Part shown: one piece after another, positions 1-8,500 of the stretch
How positions within the stretch are numbered: position 1 is the first letter of the stretch
Layout: each line of letters begins with the position of its first letter
Origin: UBA1546 sp049302185
GTDB lineage: Bacteria; Nitrospirota; Thermodesulfovibrionia; Thermodesulfovibrionales; UBA1546
Length of the DNA stretch: 64,000 bases
NCBI GenBank assembly: GCA_049302185.1
Contig: JBAQLV010000012.1
Coordinates: forward strand, 45,671 to 109,670
Reading direction: 5' to 3'
Made by a program: the position numbers and the translations under genes
Notes under the pieces: generated by a model
The model's input: only the letters and a program-made list of their open reading frames with translations
What the model was told of the DNA's origin: nothing
Database searches by the model: none

Positions 1-2
1 CA

Positions 3-416
3 AGAAGGTATAACCTTCCTTTTGTAATGGCTATATTCGGGATTGACTACTTTACCCATTATACGAACAGACACGGAGAATATTACGGGAATCTTGCATT
101 GCGGAAGATTGCGGAACTTTTGAGAAGGGATATCAGGGGCTCCGATCTTGTTGTAAGGTATGGCAGCGATGCCTTTGCCCTGATATTTACTAACACATAT
201 CTTTCCTCCGGAGTTGCTTTGTGCAAGAGGTTCCTCTCAACAATTCATGATTATCCATTCCTTAAAGAGGAAAGCCAGCCGAATGGCAGGCTTACTGCAA
301 GCGCAGGCATTTTGGAATTCAAGGGACAGTCCGTTGAGGAATTACTCCAGTCTGTGGAAAAGGCGCTTTTGCTTGCTGTTGAGAAAGGCAGAAACAGGGT
401 AGAGGCAGTCTCCTGA
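3..416 (+). CDS. GGDEF-domain protein, C-terminal part (5' end outside window)
   Basis: The reading frame is open to the window edge, so the gene starts upstream. The residues before the first ATG (RRYNLPFV) fit the start of a GGDEF domain. The signature loop is degenerate: where active diguanylate cyclases have GG(D/E)EF this protein reads YGSDAF, so the first Gly and the catalytic Glu are not conserved. The rest of the fold (an ASAGI strand, the EELLQSVEKAL helix and a final KGRNRV) is intact. It is probably an inactive or c-di-GMP/GTP-binding GGDEF module, perhaps the output half of a sensor. Any partner domains lie outside the window. Confidence 0.75.
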   Translation, partial: RRYNLPFVMAIFGIDYFTHYTNRHGEYYGNLALRKIAELLRRDIRGSDLVVRYGSDAFALIFTNTYLSSGVALCKRFLSTIHDYPFLKEESQPNGRLTASAGILEFKGQSVEELLQSVEKALLLAVEKGRNRVEAVS

Positions 417-451
417 AAAAACCCTAAATCCGAAATTCTAAAAGACCAAAT

Positions 452-528
452 GTCATTCCCGCAAAAGCGGGAATCCAGAAAAGAAAGCATTTTTCAAAGT
501 TCTGGATTCCTGCCTCCGCAGGAATGAC
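452..528. repeat. Family B palindromic repeat, copy 1
   Basis: Two inverted arms, each a small palindrome, face each other: a left arm GTCATTCCCGC-AAAA-GCGGGAATCCAG and a right arm CTGGATTCCTGC...GCAGGAATGAC. The whole can fold into a cruciform of about 77 bp. In one frame it reads VIPAKAGIQ. Four more copies occur in the window (1546, 13482, 19302, 54966), with arm tips that vary from copy to copy. Confidence 0.85.
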
Positions 529-549
529 AAAAATGTGATTTAAAGTTGG

Positions 550-1248
550 TTACAAAAATACTCTGAACAGGAGAAGTGTTACGACTGCTCCCATAAGGCT
601 TCCGAGAAATACCTCCCACCACGTGTGAACCTTCGTTGTAACCCTGCTCTGAGCGATTATTACAGCAAGGATAAAAGACAGCAAGGAGGCGGTAAAGTTC
701 GCTGCTATGAATGTTACGGCAATCCATGCCGAAAATGCGAGCGCAGCATGGCCGCTTGGCATCCCGCCGCGCAGCGGATGTCCCTTCCCGAAATACACCT
801 TTGTTATTACAACAAGGATAAGGACTATTATAAATGAGATAATAGCAATCTCTTCTTTTGAATGTTTTGCGATGTAGAGCCCTTTATAGAAAATATCACG
901 GATGTAAGGGGATAAGACTATGTATCCGACAACTGCGGCTCCGAATGCAGTTACGAATACGGCGCCTGCGGCGATATCTTTTACTATGCGTGCCTTTTCG
1001 CTGTGGTTGGGAGATATGATGTCAACTATTCCCTCTATTGCGGTGTTAAACATCTCCGAGAGAAGCACCGCTATTATAGAGAGAGCGATTATCATAAATT
1101 CTGTTCGTGAGACGCCAAGGATATAACTTATAAGGAGGACAGCAGCAGCGCTGTAGAAATGATACCTCAGATGTCTCTGTGTCCTGGCAGCGTGAAGGAT
1201 CCCTTCTATTGCAAAGTCCGCGCTCTTTATCCATTTTCTTAGAGGCAT
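550..1248 (-). CDS. DgkA-PAP2 fusion: lipid kinase plus lipid phosphatase
   Basis: This is an inner-membrane protein of 232 aa joining two enzymes that act on phospholipid or polyprenyl carriers. Residues about 1-120 look like diacylglycerol/undecaprenol kinase (DgkA): three membrane helices and the motif EMFNTAIEGIVD. Residues about 125-232 look like a PAP2 phosphatase: GKGHPLRGG, PSGH, then SRVTTKVHTWWE, which matches the SR-x5-H-x3-D signature except that the final Asp is Glu. The ATG at 1248 is preceded by GGAGAT. A kinase and a phosphatase for the same kind of lipid in one chain suggests control of the undecaprenyl phosphate pool, which is an inference. No operon partner is visible. Confidence 0.8.
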   Translation of the reverse strand: MPLRKWIKSADFAIEGILHAARTQRHLRYHFYSAAAVLLISYILGVSRTEFMIIALSIIAVLLSEMFNTAIEGIVDIISPNHSEKARIVKDIAAGAVFVTAFGAAVVGYIVLSPYIRDIFYKGLYIAKHSKEEIAIISFIIVLILVVITKVYFGKGHPLRGGMPSGHAALAFSAWIAVTFIAANFTASLLSFILAVIIAQSRVTTKVHTWWEVFLGSLMGAVVTLLLFRVFL

Positions 1249-1312
1249 ATCATATCTCCAGTTTTTTATATTCTATAAGATTGTCCAATTAATATCCAAG
1301 TTTCTATCATAC

Positions 1313-1449
1313 TATAGCAGGAGGGAACAATCTTCTCGCATCATTCTCGGGCTTCGCCCTCCGAGGTATTTTGCCTCATGATTATGATTAAAAAGATAGC
1401 GGAATATCTGCAAAATAAATCCGCTCAAAGACAATTCCCTCCTGCTATA
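1313..1449. repeat. Family D mosaic inverted-repeat element, copy 1
   Basis: A perfect 15-bp inverted repeat (1313-1327 and 1435-1449) bounds a 137-bp element. Its interior contains CATTCTCG, a small hairpin (GGGCTTCGCCC), CCGAGGTAT and CCGCTCAAA in order. A second copy lies at 60804-60909 with the same interior blocks, but both the terminal arms and the inner hairpin differ while staying self-complementary. The 1249-1662 gap holds this element, a family B repeat and no gene. Confidence 0.75.
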
Positions 1450-1545
1450 TAGATATTCATATTTGTTTCTTCACAATATTGTCCTCTAAAGTATATAATA
1501 TGAAATACACATGCCGATAAGTCAGTACAAAGGGACATGGAAATA

Positions 1546-1617
1546 GTCATTCCCGCGAAAGCGGGAATCCAGAGTTTTTGAATAAGGAACTGGATTCCGC
1601 ATCAAGTGCGGAATGAC
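1546..1617. repeat. Family B palindromic repeat, copy 2
   Basis: Left arm with TTCCCGCGAAAGCGGGAA, right arm with TTCCGCATCAAGTGCGGAA. It ends about 45 bp before the ribH start codon and supplies a spurious upstream GTG that would lengthen RibH. Confidence 0.85.
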
Positions 1618-1662
1618 AATTTATTATTAACTTATAAATCAATTAGTTGGAGGTATTTTCAG

Positions 1663-2124
1663 ATGAAGATATTGGAAGGCGAACTTCAGGCAAAGGGATT
1701 AAAGTTTGCAATAGTTGTAAGCAGGTTCAATGACTTTATCACGAGCAAACTCCTTGACGGAGCGAAGGATGCGCTGTTGAGGCATGGAGCAAAGGAGGAA
1801 GACATAGATATTGCAAGGGTGCCCGGTTCATTTGAGATTCCTCTGATTGCAAAAAAACTTGCGTCAAAAGGAACATATAATGCGGTCATATGCCTCGGCA
1901 CAGTCATCAGGGGCGCAACCCCTCACTTTGAGTATGTTGCGGCTGAGGTGGCAAAAGGTATTGCTGCGGCATCGATGGAGACAGGAGTTCCGATTGCTTT
2001 CGGAGTCATCACATCCGATACAATCGAACAGGCTGTTGAGAGGGCAGGCACAAAGAGCGGGAACAAGGGATTCGATGCAGCAATAACAGCCATAGAAATG
2101 GCACAACTTATAAAAAAACTGTGA
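1663..2124 (+). CDS. ribH: 6,7-dimethyl-8-ribityllumazine synthase
   Basis: RibH condenses 5-amino-6-ribitylamino-uracil with dihydroxybutanone phosphate, the penultimate step of riboflavin synthesis. The 153-aa length is typical of the family. Visible motifs are SRFN near the N-terminus, VPGSFEIP, GTVIRG, HFEYVAAEVAKG (with the catalytic His) and FGVITSDT. The ATG at 1663 is chosen because GGAGG lies at 1649-1653; an upstream in-frame GTG sits inside a family B repeat and would add spurious residues. nusB follows closely, the common ribH-nusB order. No FMN riboswitch is visible upstream. Confidence 0.95.
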   Translation: MKILEGELQAKGLKFAIVVSRFNDFITSKLLDGAKDALLRHGAKEEDIDIARVPGSFEIPLIAKKLASKGTYNAVICLGTVIRGATPHFEYVAAEVAKGIAAASMETGVPIAFGVITSDTIEQAVERAGTKSGNKGFDAAITAIEMAQLIKKL

Positions 2125-2208
2125 ATAGTCGTTAGTGAACAGTGAATAGCAATAACAAAAATAAAAGCCTTTTTTCTCTGTTCACTATTCACTATTCACT
2201 ATTCACTG
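2121..2208. repeat. Family C heptad-repeat hairpin between ribH and nusB
   Basis: The left arm is a run of degenerate 7-bp units (GTGAATA, GTCGTTA, GTGAACA, GTGAATA). The right arm is TATTCAC repeated with period 7. The arms are complementary around an A-rich loop, so the transcript could fold into one long hairpin. The element overlaps the ribH stop codon and occupies the place where a nusB ribosome binding site would be expected. Confidence 0.85.
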
Positions 2209-2212
2209 CTTT

Positions 2213-2635
2213 ATGAAACGGCGCAAGGCAAGGGAGTATGTTCTTCAGTTTCTCTTTCAATCTGATTTCGGGAACAAAAGCGACATAAGCAGAAGCCTTA
2301 AGCAGTTCTGGGCTGATAAAGAAAAAGACGATGAAGTCAAAAAATTTGCAACAGAGCTTATCAAAGGCACTCTTTCTGGCCTCGATGAAATAGACTCGGC
2401 AATTAACAAGTCAGCAGAACACTGGGTAATTCAGAGGATGGCAGCTGTTGACAGGAACATATTAAGGTTTGCTGTCTATGAACTCCTGCATCGAAAAGAT
2501 ATTCCAACAGCGGTGACAATAAACGAAGCCATAGAGATTGCGAAGAAATATTCAACATCCGAATCGGCGGCATTTATAAACGGCATTCTGGACAAAATTG
2601 CCAAGGGAAAAAAATCTCAGCAGAAAAAAGCGTAA
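2213..2635 (+). CDS. nusB: Transcription antitermination protein NusB
   Basis: NusB binds boxA RNA with S10 (NusE) in rRNA antitermination. The protein is 140 aa, the normal size. It has the N-terminal RRKAREYVLQFLFQ helix, the central DRNILRFAVYELL segment and the C-terminal INEAIEIAKKYS...FINGILDKIAK that define the family. The ATG at 2213 has no clear Shine-Dalgarno, because a heptad-repeat hairpin ends 5 nt upstream; translation may depend on coupling to ribH or on that hairpin. Confidence 0.95.
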   Translation: MKRRKAREYVLQFLFQSDFGNKSDISRSLKQFWADKEKDDEVKKFATELIKGTLSGLDEIDSAINKSAEHWVIQRMAAVDRNILRFAVYELLHRKDIPTAVTINEAIEIAKKYSTSESAAFINGILDKIAKGKKSQQKKA

Positions 2636-2718
2636 TGGGCCGGAATTATGCGGTGATTAATGATGGAAAAACTGAGATTGTAAGGGTAGAATATGACATT
2701 CTTTTATGTAATTTTTAA
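2635..2718 (+). CDS. Possible 27-codon ORF coupled to nusB
   Basis: Its ATG overlaps the nusB stop codon (TAATG). It encodes 27 residues starting MGRNYAVINDG and ending just before the purB ribosome binding site. I recognise no family. It may be the start of a decayed gene or a translational bridge from nusB to purB. It could also be chance: the only support is the stop-start overlap. Confidence 0.25.
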   Translation: MGRNYAVINDGKTEIVRVEYDILLCNF

Positions 2719-2732
2719 TAGAAGGAGGTAGC

Positions 2733-4025
2733 ATGATACCGCGTTATACAAGACCTGTGATGGGAAAACTTTGGGAGCCTGAGAGCAGGTTCCAGAAATG
2801 GCTTGATGTCGAGATTGCTGTTTGCGAGGCATGGGCAGAGCTTGCAGAGATTCCTGTTGATGCAGTCGTAAAAATAAAGAAAAAGGCAAAGTTCGATGTA
2901 AAAAGAATTGACGAAATAGAAGGTGTTGTTAAACACGATGTTATTGCATTCCTCACATCAGTCGCAGAAAATGTAGGTCATGAGTCAAGGTTCATCCACA
3001 AAGGGCTTACATCATCCGATGTTGTTGATACAGCTCTCTCGCTTCTTATGAAAGAGGCGGCAGACATTATTCTTAAAGACATAAAAGAACTGATGTCTGT
3101 ACTTAAAAAACAGGCATACAAATATAAAAACACTCCTGCTATAGGAAGAAGCCACGGAGTCCATGCAGAGCCGATGACTTTTGGACTTAAATTTACTCTC
3201 TGGTATGAAGAAATGAAGAGGAACATCGTTCGGATGAAGAGGGCTAAGGATGTGATAGGCATAGGCAAGTTTTCCGGAGCTGTCGGCACATTCTCAAATA
3301 TCACTCCAAAGATTGAAGAGAAGGTATGCAAAAAACTCGGACTGAAGCCCGAACCTGTTGCAACTCAGGTTGTGCAGAGGGACAGGCACGCAGAGTACCT
3401 CACAACACTTTCGCTTATCGCTGCATCTGTAGAAAAAATTGCAATTGAGATAAGGCATTTGCAAAGGACAGAAGTTCTTGAGGCAGAGGAGCCGTTTACA
3501 AAAGGGCAGAAGGGTTCATCAGCAATGCCTCATAAGAGAAACCCTGTCGGATGCGAGAACCTCTCAGGGCTTGCAAGGATTGTCCGTTCAAATGCAATGG
3601 CAGGGCTTGAAAACATTGCCTTATGGCATGAGCGCGATATCTCACATTCTTCTGTTGAGCGGGTGATTATTCCTGACAGCACAATACTCGTTGATTATAT
3701 GCTTAACAGATTAAAGGGAATCCTTGACGGCCTTCATGTATATCCTGACAGGATGCTTAAAAATATGAATCGCAGTTATGGCCTCTATAATTCACAGAGA
3801 GTTCTCCTTGCATTAACGGGCAAGGGAATGAGCCGTGAGGATGCGTATGAACTTGTCCAGAGGAATGCAATGCAAAGCTGGGAGAAGGGGATAGAGTTCA
3901 AAAAATTATTATTGAAAGATAAAGACGTCAAAAAACACCTCTCTTCAAAAGAGATAAAAAAAATCTTCGACCTTAAATATTACCTCAAGAATGTGGATTA
4001 TATTTTTAAGAGGGTGTTTGGGTAG
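2733..4025 (+). CDS. purB: Adenylosuccinate lyase
   Basis: PurB cleaves SAICAR and adenylosuccinate in purine synthesis. The protein is 430 aa, typical for the bacterial form. The fumarase/aspartase superfamily signature is clear (GSSAMPHKRNP), as are the SSDVVDTALS and GRSHGVHAEPMTFG motifs that carry substrate-binding and catalytic residues. The start at 2733 has a strong site, GAAGGAGG at 2721-2728. It lies close behind nusB and about 1.5 kb from purL, so purine genes are clustered but not in one operon. Confidence 0.97.
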   Translation: MIPRYTRPVMGKLWEPESRFQKWLDVEIAVCEAWAELAEIPVDAVVKIKKKAKFDVKRIDEIEGVVKHDVIAFLTSVAENVGHESRFIHKGLTSSDVVDTALSLLMKEAADIILKDIKELMSVLKKQAYKYKNTPAIGRSHGVHAEPMTFGLKFTLWYEEMKRNIVRMKRAKDVIGIGKFSGAVGTFSNITPKIEEKVCKKLGLKPEPVATQVVQRDRHAEYLTTLSLIAASVEKIAIEIRHLQRTEVLEAEEPFTKGQKGSSAMPHKRNPVGCENLSGLARIVRSNAMAGLENIALWHERDISHSSVERVIIPDSTILVDYMLNRLKGILDGLHVYPDRMLKNMNRSYGLYNSQRVLLALTGKGMSREDAYELVQRNAMQSWEKGIEFKKLLLKDKDVKKHLSSKEIKKIFDLKYYLKNVDYIFKRVFG

Positions 4026-4058
4026 CCGGGTTCAGCGCCTGATATTGCAAGTCCAGTG

Positions 4059-4087
4059 TTGACAGAACCCAATTATTTCCTTATAAT
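4059..4087 (+). promoter_or_regulatory. Consensus sigma-70 promoter of the AbrB/PIN module
   Basis: TTGACA at 4059-4064 and TATAAT at 4082-4087 are separated by exactly 17 bp, a full consensus match. It lies 36 bp before the antitoxin ATG. Confidence 0.85.
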
Positions 4088-4090
4088 AAA

Positions 4091-4112
4091 AGTAAGGATT
4101 ATAATCCTTACT
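4091..4112. promoter_or_regulatory. 22-bp perfect palindrome, likely toxin-antitoxin operator
   Basis: AGTAAGGATTA followed by its exact reverse complement, immediately downstream of the -10 box and across the expected transcription start. Position and symmetry fit autoregulation by the dimeric AbrB-type antitoxin or the toxin-antitoxin complex. This is an inference from the way such modules usually work. Confidence 0.7.
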
Positions 4113-4122
4113 GGAGGTCTTT

Positions 4123-4350
4123 ATGCTGACAGCAAAGGTTACTTCTAAAGGTCAGGTCACCATACCAAAAGAGGTGAGAGACAGCCTTGGAGTTCAGGCT
4201 GGCGAAGGGATTAGCTTTGAGGAAAAAAACGGAGTATTCTATATCAGAAAATCCCTGAAAAAATCTCCATTTGATAAGTGGGTGGGCAAGCTCAAAACAC
4301 TTAAGGGGCAAAAAACCGATGCAATAGTCAATGATCTGAGAGGGTCATGA
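4123..4350 (+). CDS. AbrB/SpoVT-type antitoxin
   Basis: A 75-aa protein with a SpoVT-AbrB swapped-hairpin DNA-binding domain in residues about 1-45 (TSKGQVTIPKEVRDSLGV). The C-terminal tail (about 50-75) is basic and likely binds the toxin. GGAGG at 4113-4117 precedes the ATG. The stop overlaps the toxin start (ATGA), so the two are translationally coupled. The promoter and 22-bp palindrome directly upstream fit autorepression. In family terms it is a VapB/MazE-like antitoxin paired with a PIN toxin. Confidence 0.85.
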   Translation: MLTAKVTSKGQVTIPKEVRDSLGVQAGEGISFEEKNGVFYIRKSLKKSPFDKWVGKLKTLKGQKTDAIVNDLRGS

Positions 4351-4781
4351 TAACTGCGGTAGATACCAACGTCCTGCTTGATATACTTATCCCTGACGAG
4401 AGCCACTTCTTGAGTTCAAAAAAGTTACTTGACGGATATGTCTCGAAAGGCCAATTGATAATATCCGAGATTGTGTGCGCCGAACTTGCCGCTCAATTTG
4501 CTAACGAGAAAGAGGTGCTGTCATTTCTTTCTGATACAGGTATCCGTCTTATTCATTCCAATGTAAAATCACTTTATATGGCTGGTGAGAGGTGGAAAGA
4601 ATATGCAAAGAATAGAAAACCAATCTTATGCCCGAAGTGTCACCACCCCATTAAATTAAGACAGAGAGTTCTCAGCGATTTCATTATAGGAGCGCATGCC
4701 ATACTAAACTCTGATCTGCTGCTTTCAAGGGATAGAGGATTTTACAAGGAATATTTTAAGGATTTAAAGGTGGAGGGGTAA
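4347..4781 (+). CDS. PIN-domain toxin (VapC-like) with Cys insert
   Basis: A 144-aa PIN-domain ribonuclease. The acidic metal-binding residues of the fold are visible: AVDTNVLLD at the N-terminus, EIVCAELAAQF, LSDFIIGAHA and the final SRDRGFYKEYF. Between strands, about residues 91-103, there is an unusual CPKCHHPIKLRQ segment that looks like half of a zinc ribbon. VapC toxins cleave tRNA or rRNA; the target cannot be read here. It is coupled to the antitoxin by a 4-nt overlap. Confidence 0.85.
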   Translation: MITAVDTNVLLDILIPDESHFLSSKKLLDGYVSKGQLIISEIVCAELAAQFANEKEVLSFLSDTGIRLIHSNVKSLYMAGERWKEYAKNRKPILCPKCHHPIKLRQRVLSDFIIGAHAILNSDLLLSRDRGFYKEYFKDLKVEG

Positions 4782-4861
4782 AGACTCTCGCAGACATAAT
4801 TCTCAGATTCGAGCCGTAAGGCGCTGCGAGACGTGCGGAAGGTTCAGAGCAGCAAAAGAGT

Positions 4862-5056
4862 TTAAGCAAGTATCGTTTTTACACGGCCTATTTCTCCGCT
4901 TTCCAGGCGAACTTTGATTCCATGCGGATGTGCGGGTGAATTAGTTAAAATATCCCTTACAATTCCTTCGGTGAGTTTCCCTGTCTGCTGGTCTTTTTTC
5001 AGCACGATTGAAACACGTAATCCACGTTTTATATCTGCGCGTCTGGTCCCATCCAT
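4862..5056 (-). CDS. YwbE family protein
   Basis: A 64-aa protein that matches the YwbE/DUF2196 family over its whole length: RADIKRGLRVSIVLKKDQ, then GIVRDILTNSP, HPHGIKVRLESG and IGRVKTIL. The biochemical role of the family is not established to my knowledge; it looks like a small beta-barrel. The ATG at 5056 has AGGAGAG 7 nt upstream. It lies about 60 bp downstream of an orphan ribbon-helix-helix-like gene on the same strand. Confidence 0.85.
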   Translation of the reverse strand: MDGTRRADIKRGLRVSIVLKKDQQTGKLTEGIVRDILTNSPAHPHGIKVRLESGEIGRVKTILA

Positions 5057-5116
5057 AAAGTGCTCTCCTGTGAGTTATTCTTTGACCACATAATCTTACT
5101 TAATTTTCCTGTGCCC

Positions 5117-5320
5117 TTATCTTCTTTTTTTATCTGATGTATCTTTCCGTGCAGTGCAGGTAATGATGAAATTTTCAGGCTCCAGATCAGGGTTTTTCTC
5201 AAGCTCCTCAACAAAAATATTGATCGCCTTTCGCATGAAGGCTGAGAAGTTTATGCCCCTTGGTAATGTGTGGATCCTCTGACGCGTGTCTTCGTCGATT
5301 GATACTGTGTGCTTTGCCAT
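5117..5320 (-). CDS. Small ribbon-helix-helix-like protein, orphan antitoxin?
   Basis: A 67-aa protein beginning MAKHTVSIDEDTRQRIHTL, which resembles the N-terminal strand and first helix of CopG/ribbon-helix-helix repressors, followed by FMRKAINIFVEELE as the second helix and a basic tail. The ATG at 5320 has AAAGGAG upstream. No toxin gene is adjacent (the next gene downstream is ywbE), so it is either an orphan antitoxin or a small regulator. Confidence 0.55.
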   Translation of the reverse strand: MAKHTVSIDEDTRQRIHTLPRGINFSAFMRKAINIFVEELEKNPDLEPENFIITCTARKDTSDKKRR

Positions 5321-5472
5321 AATCACTCCTTTTTCAATGAATGCTGTGAATGTTTAAAGACGGCAGAGGCGTTGATGAGGATGCCGGAGAAATAATCATA
5401 TTTTCAGAAATCCTCAAATTTTTTCTTATCTTATCCCTCCCCGCTCAAAAAAGGCAAGACCGCATTCAATAG

Positions 5473-5520
5473 TGTTCAAAGCGTCAAAGTGTCAGAGCAT
5501 CAAAGTATCAGAGTTCGAAA
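5473..5520. repeat. Octad direct-repeat array upstream of purL
   Basis: Six degenerate 8-bp units of the type GTGTCAGA/GCATCAAA in tandem. Unlike most arrays in this window there is no obvious complementary arm. The rest of the 5321-5562 gap has no gene; the purL promoter lies at its right end. Confidence 0.7.
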
Positions 5521-5545
5521 AGCAACCAAAAAGCCTTTTATCCCA

Positions 5546-5554
5546 TGTTATAAT
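5546..5554 (+). promoter_or_regulatory. Extended -10 promoter of purL, possibly leaderless
   Basis: TG-T-TATAAT ends 8 nt before the purL ATG. No -35 match is evident, as is usual with extended -10 promoters. A start 7 nt downstream would leave a leader of about 1-2 nt, and no Shine-Dalgarno is present. Confidence 0.5.
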
Positions 5555-5562
5555 TCAATGCT

Positions 5563-8500
5563 ATGAAATTGCTGCATTTCTACCGGAAACCGGCATTGTC
5601 TGAGACAAAGAAGAAGAGCCTTCTTCCGATTCTCAGACAGCGCGTCTCGTCCGATATTAATGATATAGAGACAGAGCACTGCTTTAATATTGAGGCAAGT
5701 GCTCCGCTGACAAATGAAGAACTGAATATCCTCAGATGGCTACTGGCAGAGACATTCGAGCCGGAGAATTTTTCAGGAGAAAGTTTTTTGAGTAACAACA
5801 CGACCTTACCCCCCCATCCCCCCCTTGCCAAAGGGGGGAGCGAAGAGGGGGTGATTCTTGAAGTTGGTCCAAGAATGAACTTCACAACAGCATGGTCAAC
5901 GAATACGGTGTCCGTCTGCCATGCATGCGGATTAAAGAAGATTACGAGAATAGAAAGGTCGAGGAGATACAAACTACTTGTCAGGAGCCATGAGCCAGAC
6001 ACCCCCCCTAATCCCCCCCTTGGCAAGGGGGGGCATGGGGGGGTAAATTCCGATTTAATCTCATCACTCATTACTCATCACTCATCACTCTTTTACGACT
6101 GTATGACTGAGTGTCCTTATCCAAAGACGCTTGAGACATTTGAGACAGGGATTAAGCCTGAGCCTGCTTATGTAGTGCCCTTAATTGAGGAAGGCACATC
6201 TGCATTAAGAAAGATAAACGCTGAGATGGGTCTTGGACTTGATGACTGGGACGTAGAATATTACTACAACCTCTTTGTAAAAGACCTGAAACGCAACCCG
6301 ACAAATGTTGAATGCTTTGATTTGAGCCAGTCAAACAGCGAACATTCACGGCACTGGTTTTTCAGAGGAAAATTAATCGTAGACGGAAAAGAGATTCCTG
6401 AAAACCTGATGCAGATTATAAAACAGCCATTGAAGGCAAATCCCAATAACAGCGTGATTGCATTCAAGGATAATTCAAGTGGCATTAAGGGGTATGAGAT
6501 TAAGACGATTATCCCTCAAAATGTCGGAAGGCATTCAAGATTCAAAGAGGCAAACCTTAAATATCACGTAATCTTTACGGCAGAGACACATAACTTTCCA
6601 AGCGGTGTTGCGCCATTTCCGGGCGCTGAGACAGGAACAGGCGGAAGGATAAGGGATGTTCAGGCAACAGGAAAAGGCGCCCATGTTATAGCAGGCACAG
6701 CAGCATACTGCGTTGGGAATCTCAGAATTCCCGGATATAAACTCCCATGGGAAGATGAATCATTTGAATATCCAAATAACCTTGCATCTCCTTTGCAGAT
6801 AGAGATTGAGGCAAGCAATGGCGCATCTGATTATGGGAACAAATTCGGCGAGCCTGTTATTCAGGGCTTTACGCGGGCATTCGGCATGAGGCTTGCTGAC
6901 GGAGAAAGAAGAGAATGGATTAAGCCGATAATGTTCACTGCCGGAATCGGCCAGATGGACGCAAGGCATATTGAAAAGGGGCAACCTGGGAAGGGAATGC
7001 TTGTAACAAAGGTAGGCGGCCCTGCATACAGGATTGGGATGGGAGGAGGCGCTGCATCAAGCATGATTCAGGGAGAAAACATTGCAGAGCTTGACTTCAA
7101 TGCTGTTCAGCGCGGGGATGCAGAGATGGAGCAGAAACTTAACAGGGTGATAAGGGCATGCGTTGAGCTTGGCAGTGATAATCCGATAATAAGCATCCAC
7201 GATCAGGGAGCAGGCGGAAACTGCAATGTCGTAAAAGAGATAATCTATCCTTCCGGCGCAAAGATAGAAATAAGAAAGATTCAGGTTGGTGATAACACAC
7301 TCTCTGTTCTTGAGATATGGGGCGCAGAGTATCAGGAGCAGAATGCGCTTCTCATCAAACCTGATAAGGCAGATATATTTGAGGAGCTATGCAAGAGGGA
7401 AAAGGTTCCATTCTCATTCATAGGACAGATTACAGGCGACGGATACATCATCCTTCACGATGAAAATGACGGAAGCGCGCCTGTTAATCTTGACTTAGAA
7501 AAAATCCTCGGCGACATGCCGCAGAAGACATTCAAACTTGAAAGGGTTCAGCCGAAACTTAAACCTCTTAAACTTCCCGAGGACATTACTGTAAGGGATG
7601 CTCTGGACAGGGTTTTGAAGCTTGTCTCTGTCGGCTCAAAGAAGTTTCTCACAAACAAGGTTGACAGGAGCGTTACAGGACTCATTGCAAGACAGCAGTG
7701 CGCAGGGCCTTTGCATCTTACAGTATCTGATGTGGCTGTAATTGCCCAAAGTCATTTCGGGCTTACAGGGGCAGCGATTTCCATAGGCGAGCAGCCGATT
7801 AAGACGCTCATCAATCCATCTGCAATGGCAAGGCTTTCTGTCGGAGAGGCATTAACGAATATTGTATGGGCAAAGATAAGCAAACTGGAAGATATTAAAT
7901 GTTCAGGGAACTGGATGTGGGCGGCAAAACTTCCCGGCGAAGGCGCAAGGATTTATGATGCGGCAGTTGCAGTGCGAGGGATAATGCTTGAACTCGGCAT
8001 TGCAATTGACGGCGGAAAAGACAGCCTTTCAATGGCTGCAATAATCCCTAAGTCTTCAGGGGGGTCTCGCAGGGGGGACAGTAGTTCCGCTTGCGACCTG
8101 ACAGTAAAATCTCCGGGAACACTTGTTATATCAGCGTATGCAACATGCCCTGATATAACAAAGGTAATTACGCCTGATATAAAGAAACCCGGAAAGAGCA
8201 GGCTTTTATTTATTGATCTCGGGAATGGCAAAAACAGGCTCGGCGGAACTTCACTTGCGCAGGTATATAACCAGACTGGAGATGAATCGCCTGATGTTGA
8301 TGATCCGAAATTACTGAAGAGAACATTCAACGCAGTTCAGGAACTCATATCAAGAGACCTGATACTTTCAGGCCATGACAGGAGCGACGGAGGATTAATC
8401 ACAACAATTCTTGAGATGGCATTTTCAGGGAATTGCGGCATCGAGGTAAACCTCGATAGTGCAGAAGAGCGGAAGAGCAGAAGCGCAGAAGTTGTTAAAA

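Noticed and set aside
1618..1662. FMN riboswitch before ribH
   Set aside because: The gap between the family B repeat and the ATG is only 45 nt and shows none of the conserved FMN element motifs.
5029..5214. A minus-strand ORF between ywbE and the small RHH gene
   Set aside because: It is a frame-shifted reading of the RHH gene's 3' part and has no family resemblance or good start site.
5580..6071. A 163-codon ORF antisense to purL
   Set aside because: It is a shadow of purL. Its apparent PPLPRGG-type motifs come from the family A palindromes, which read similarly on both strands.
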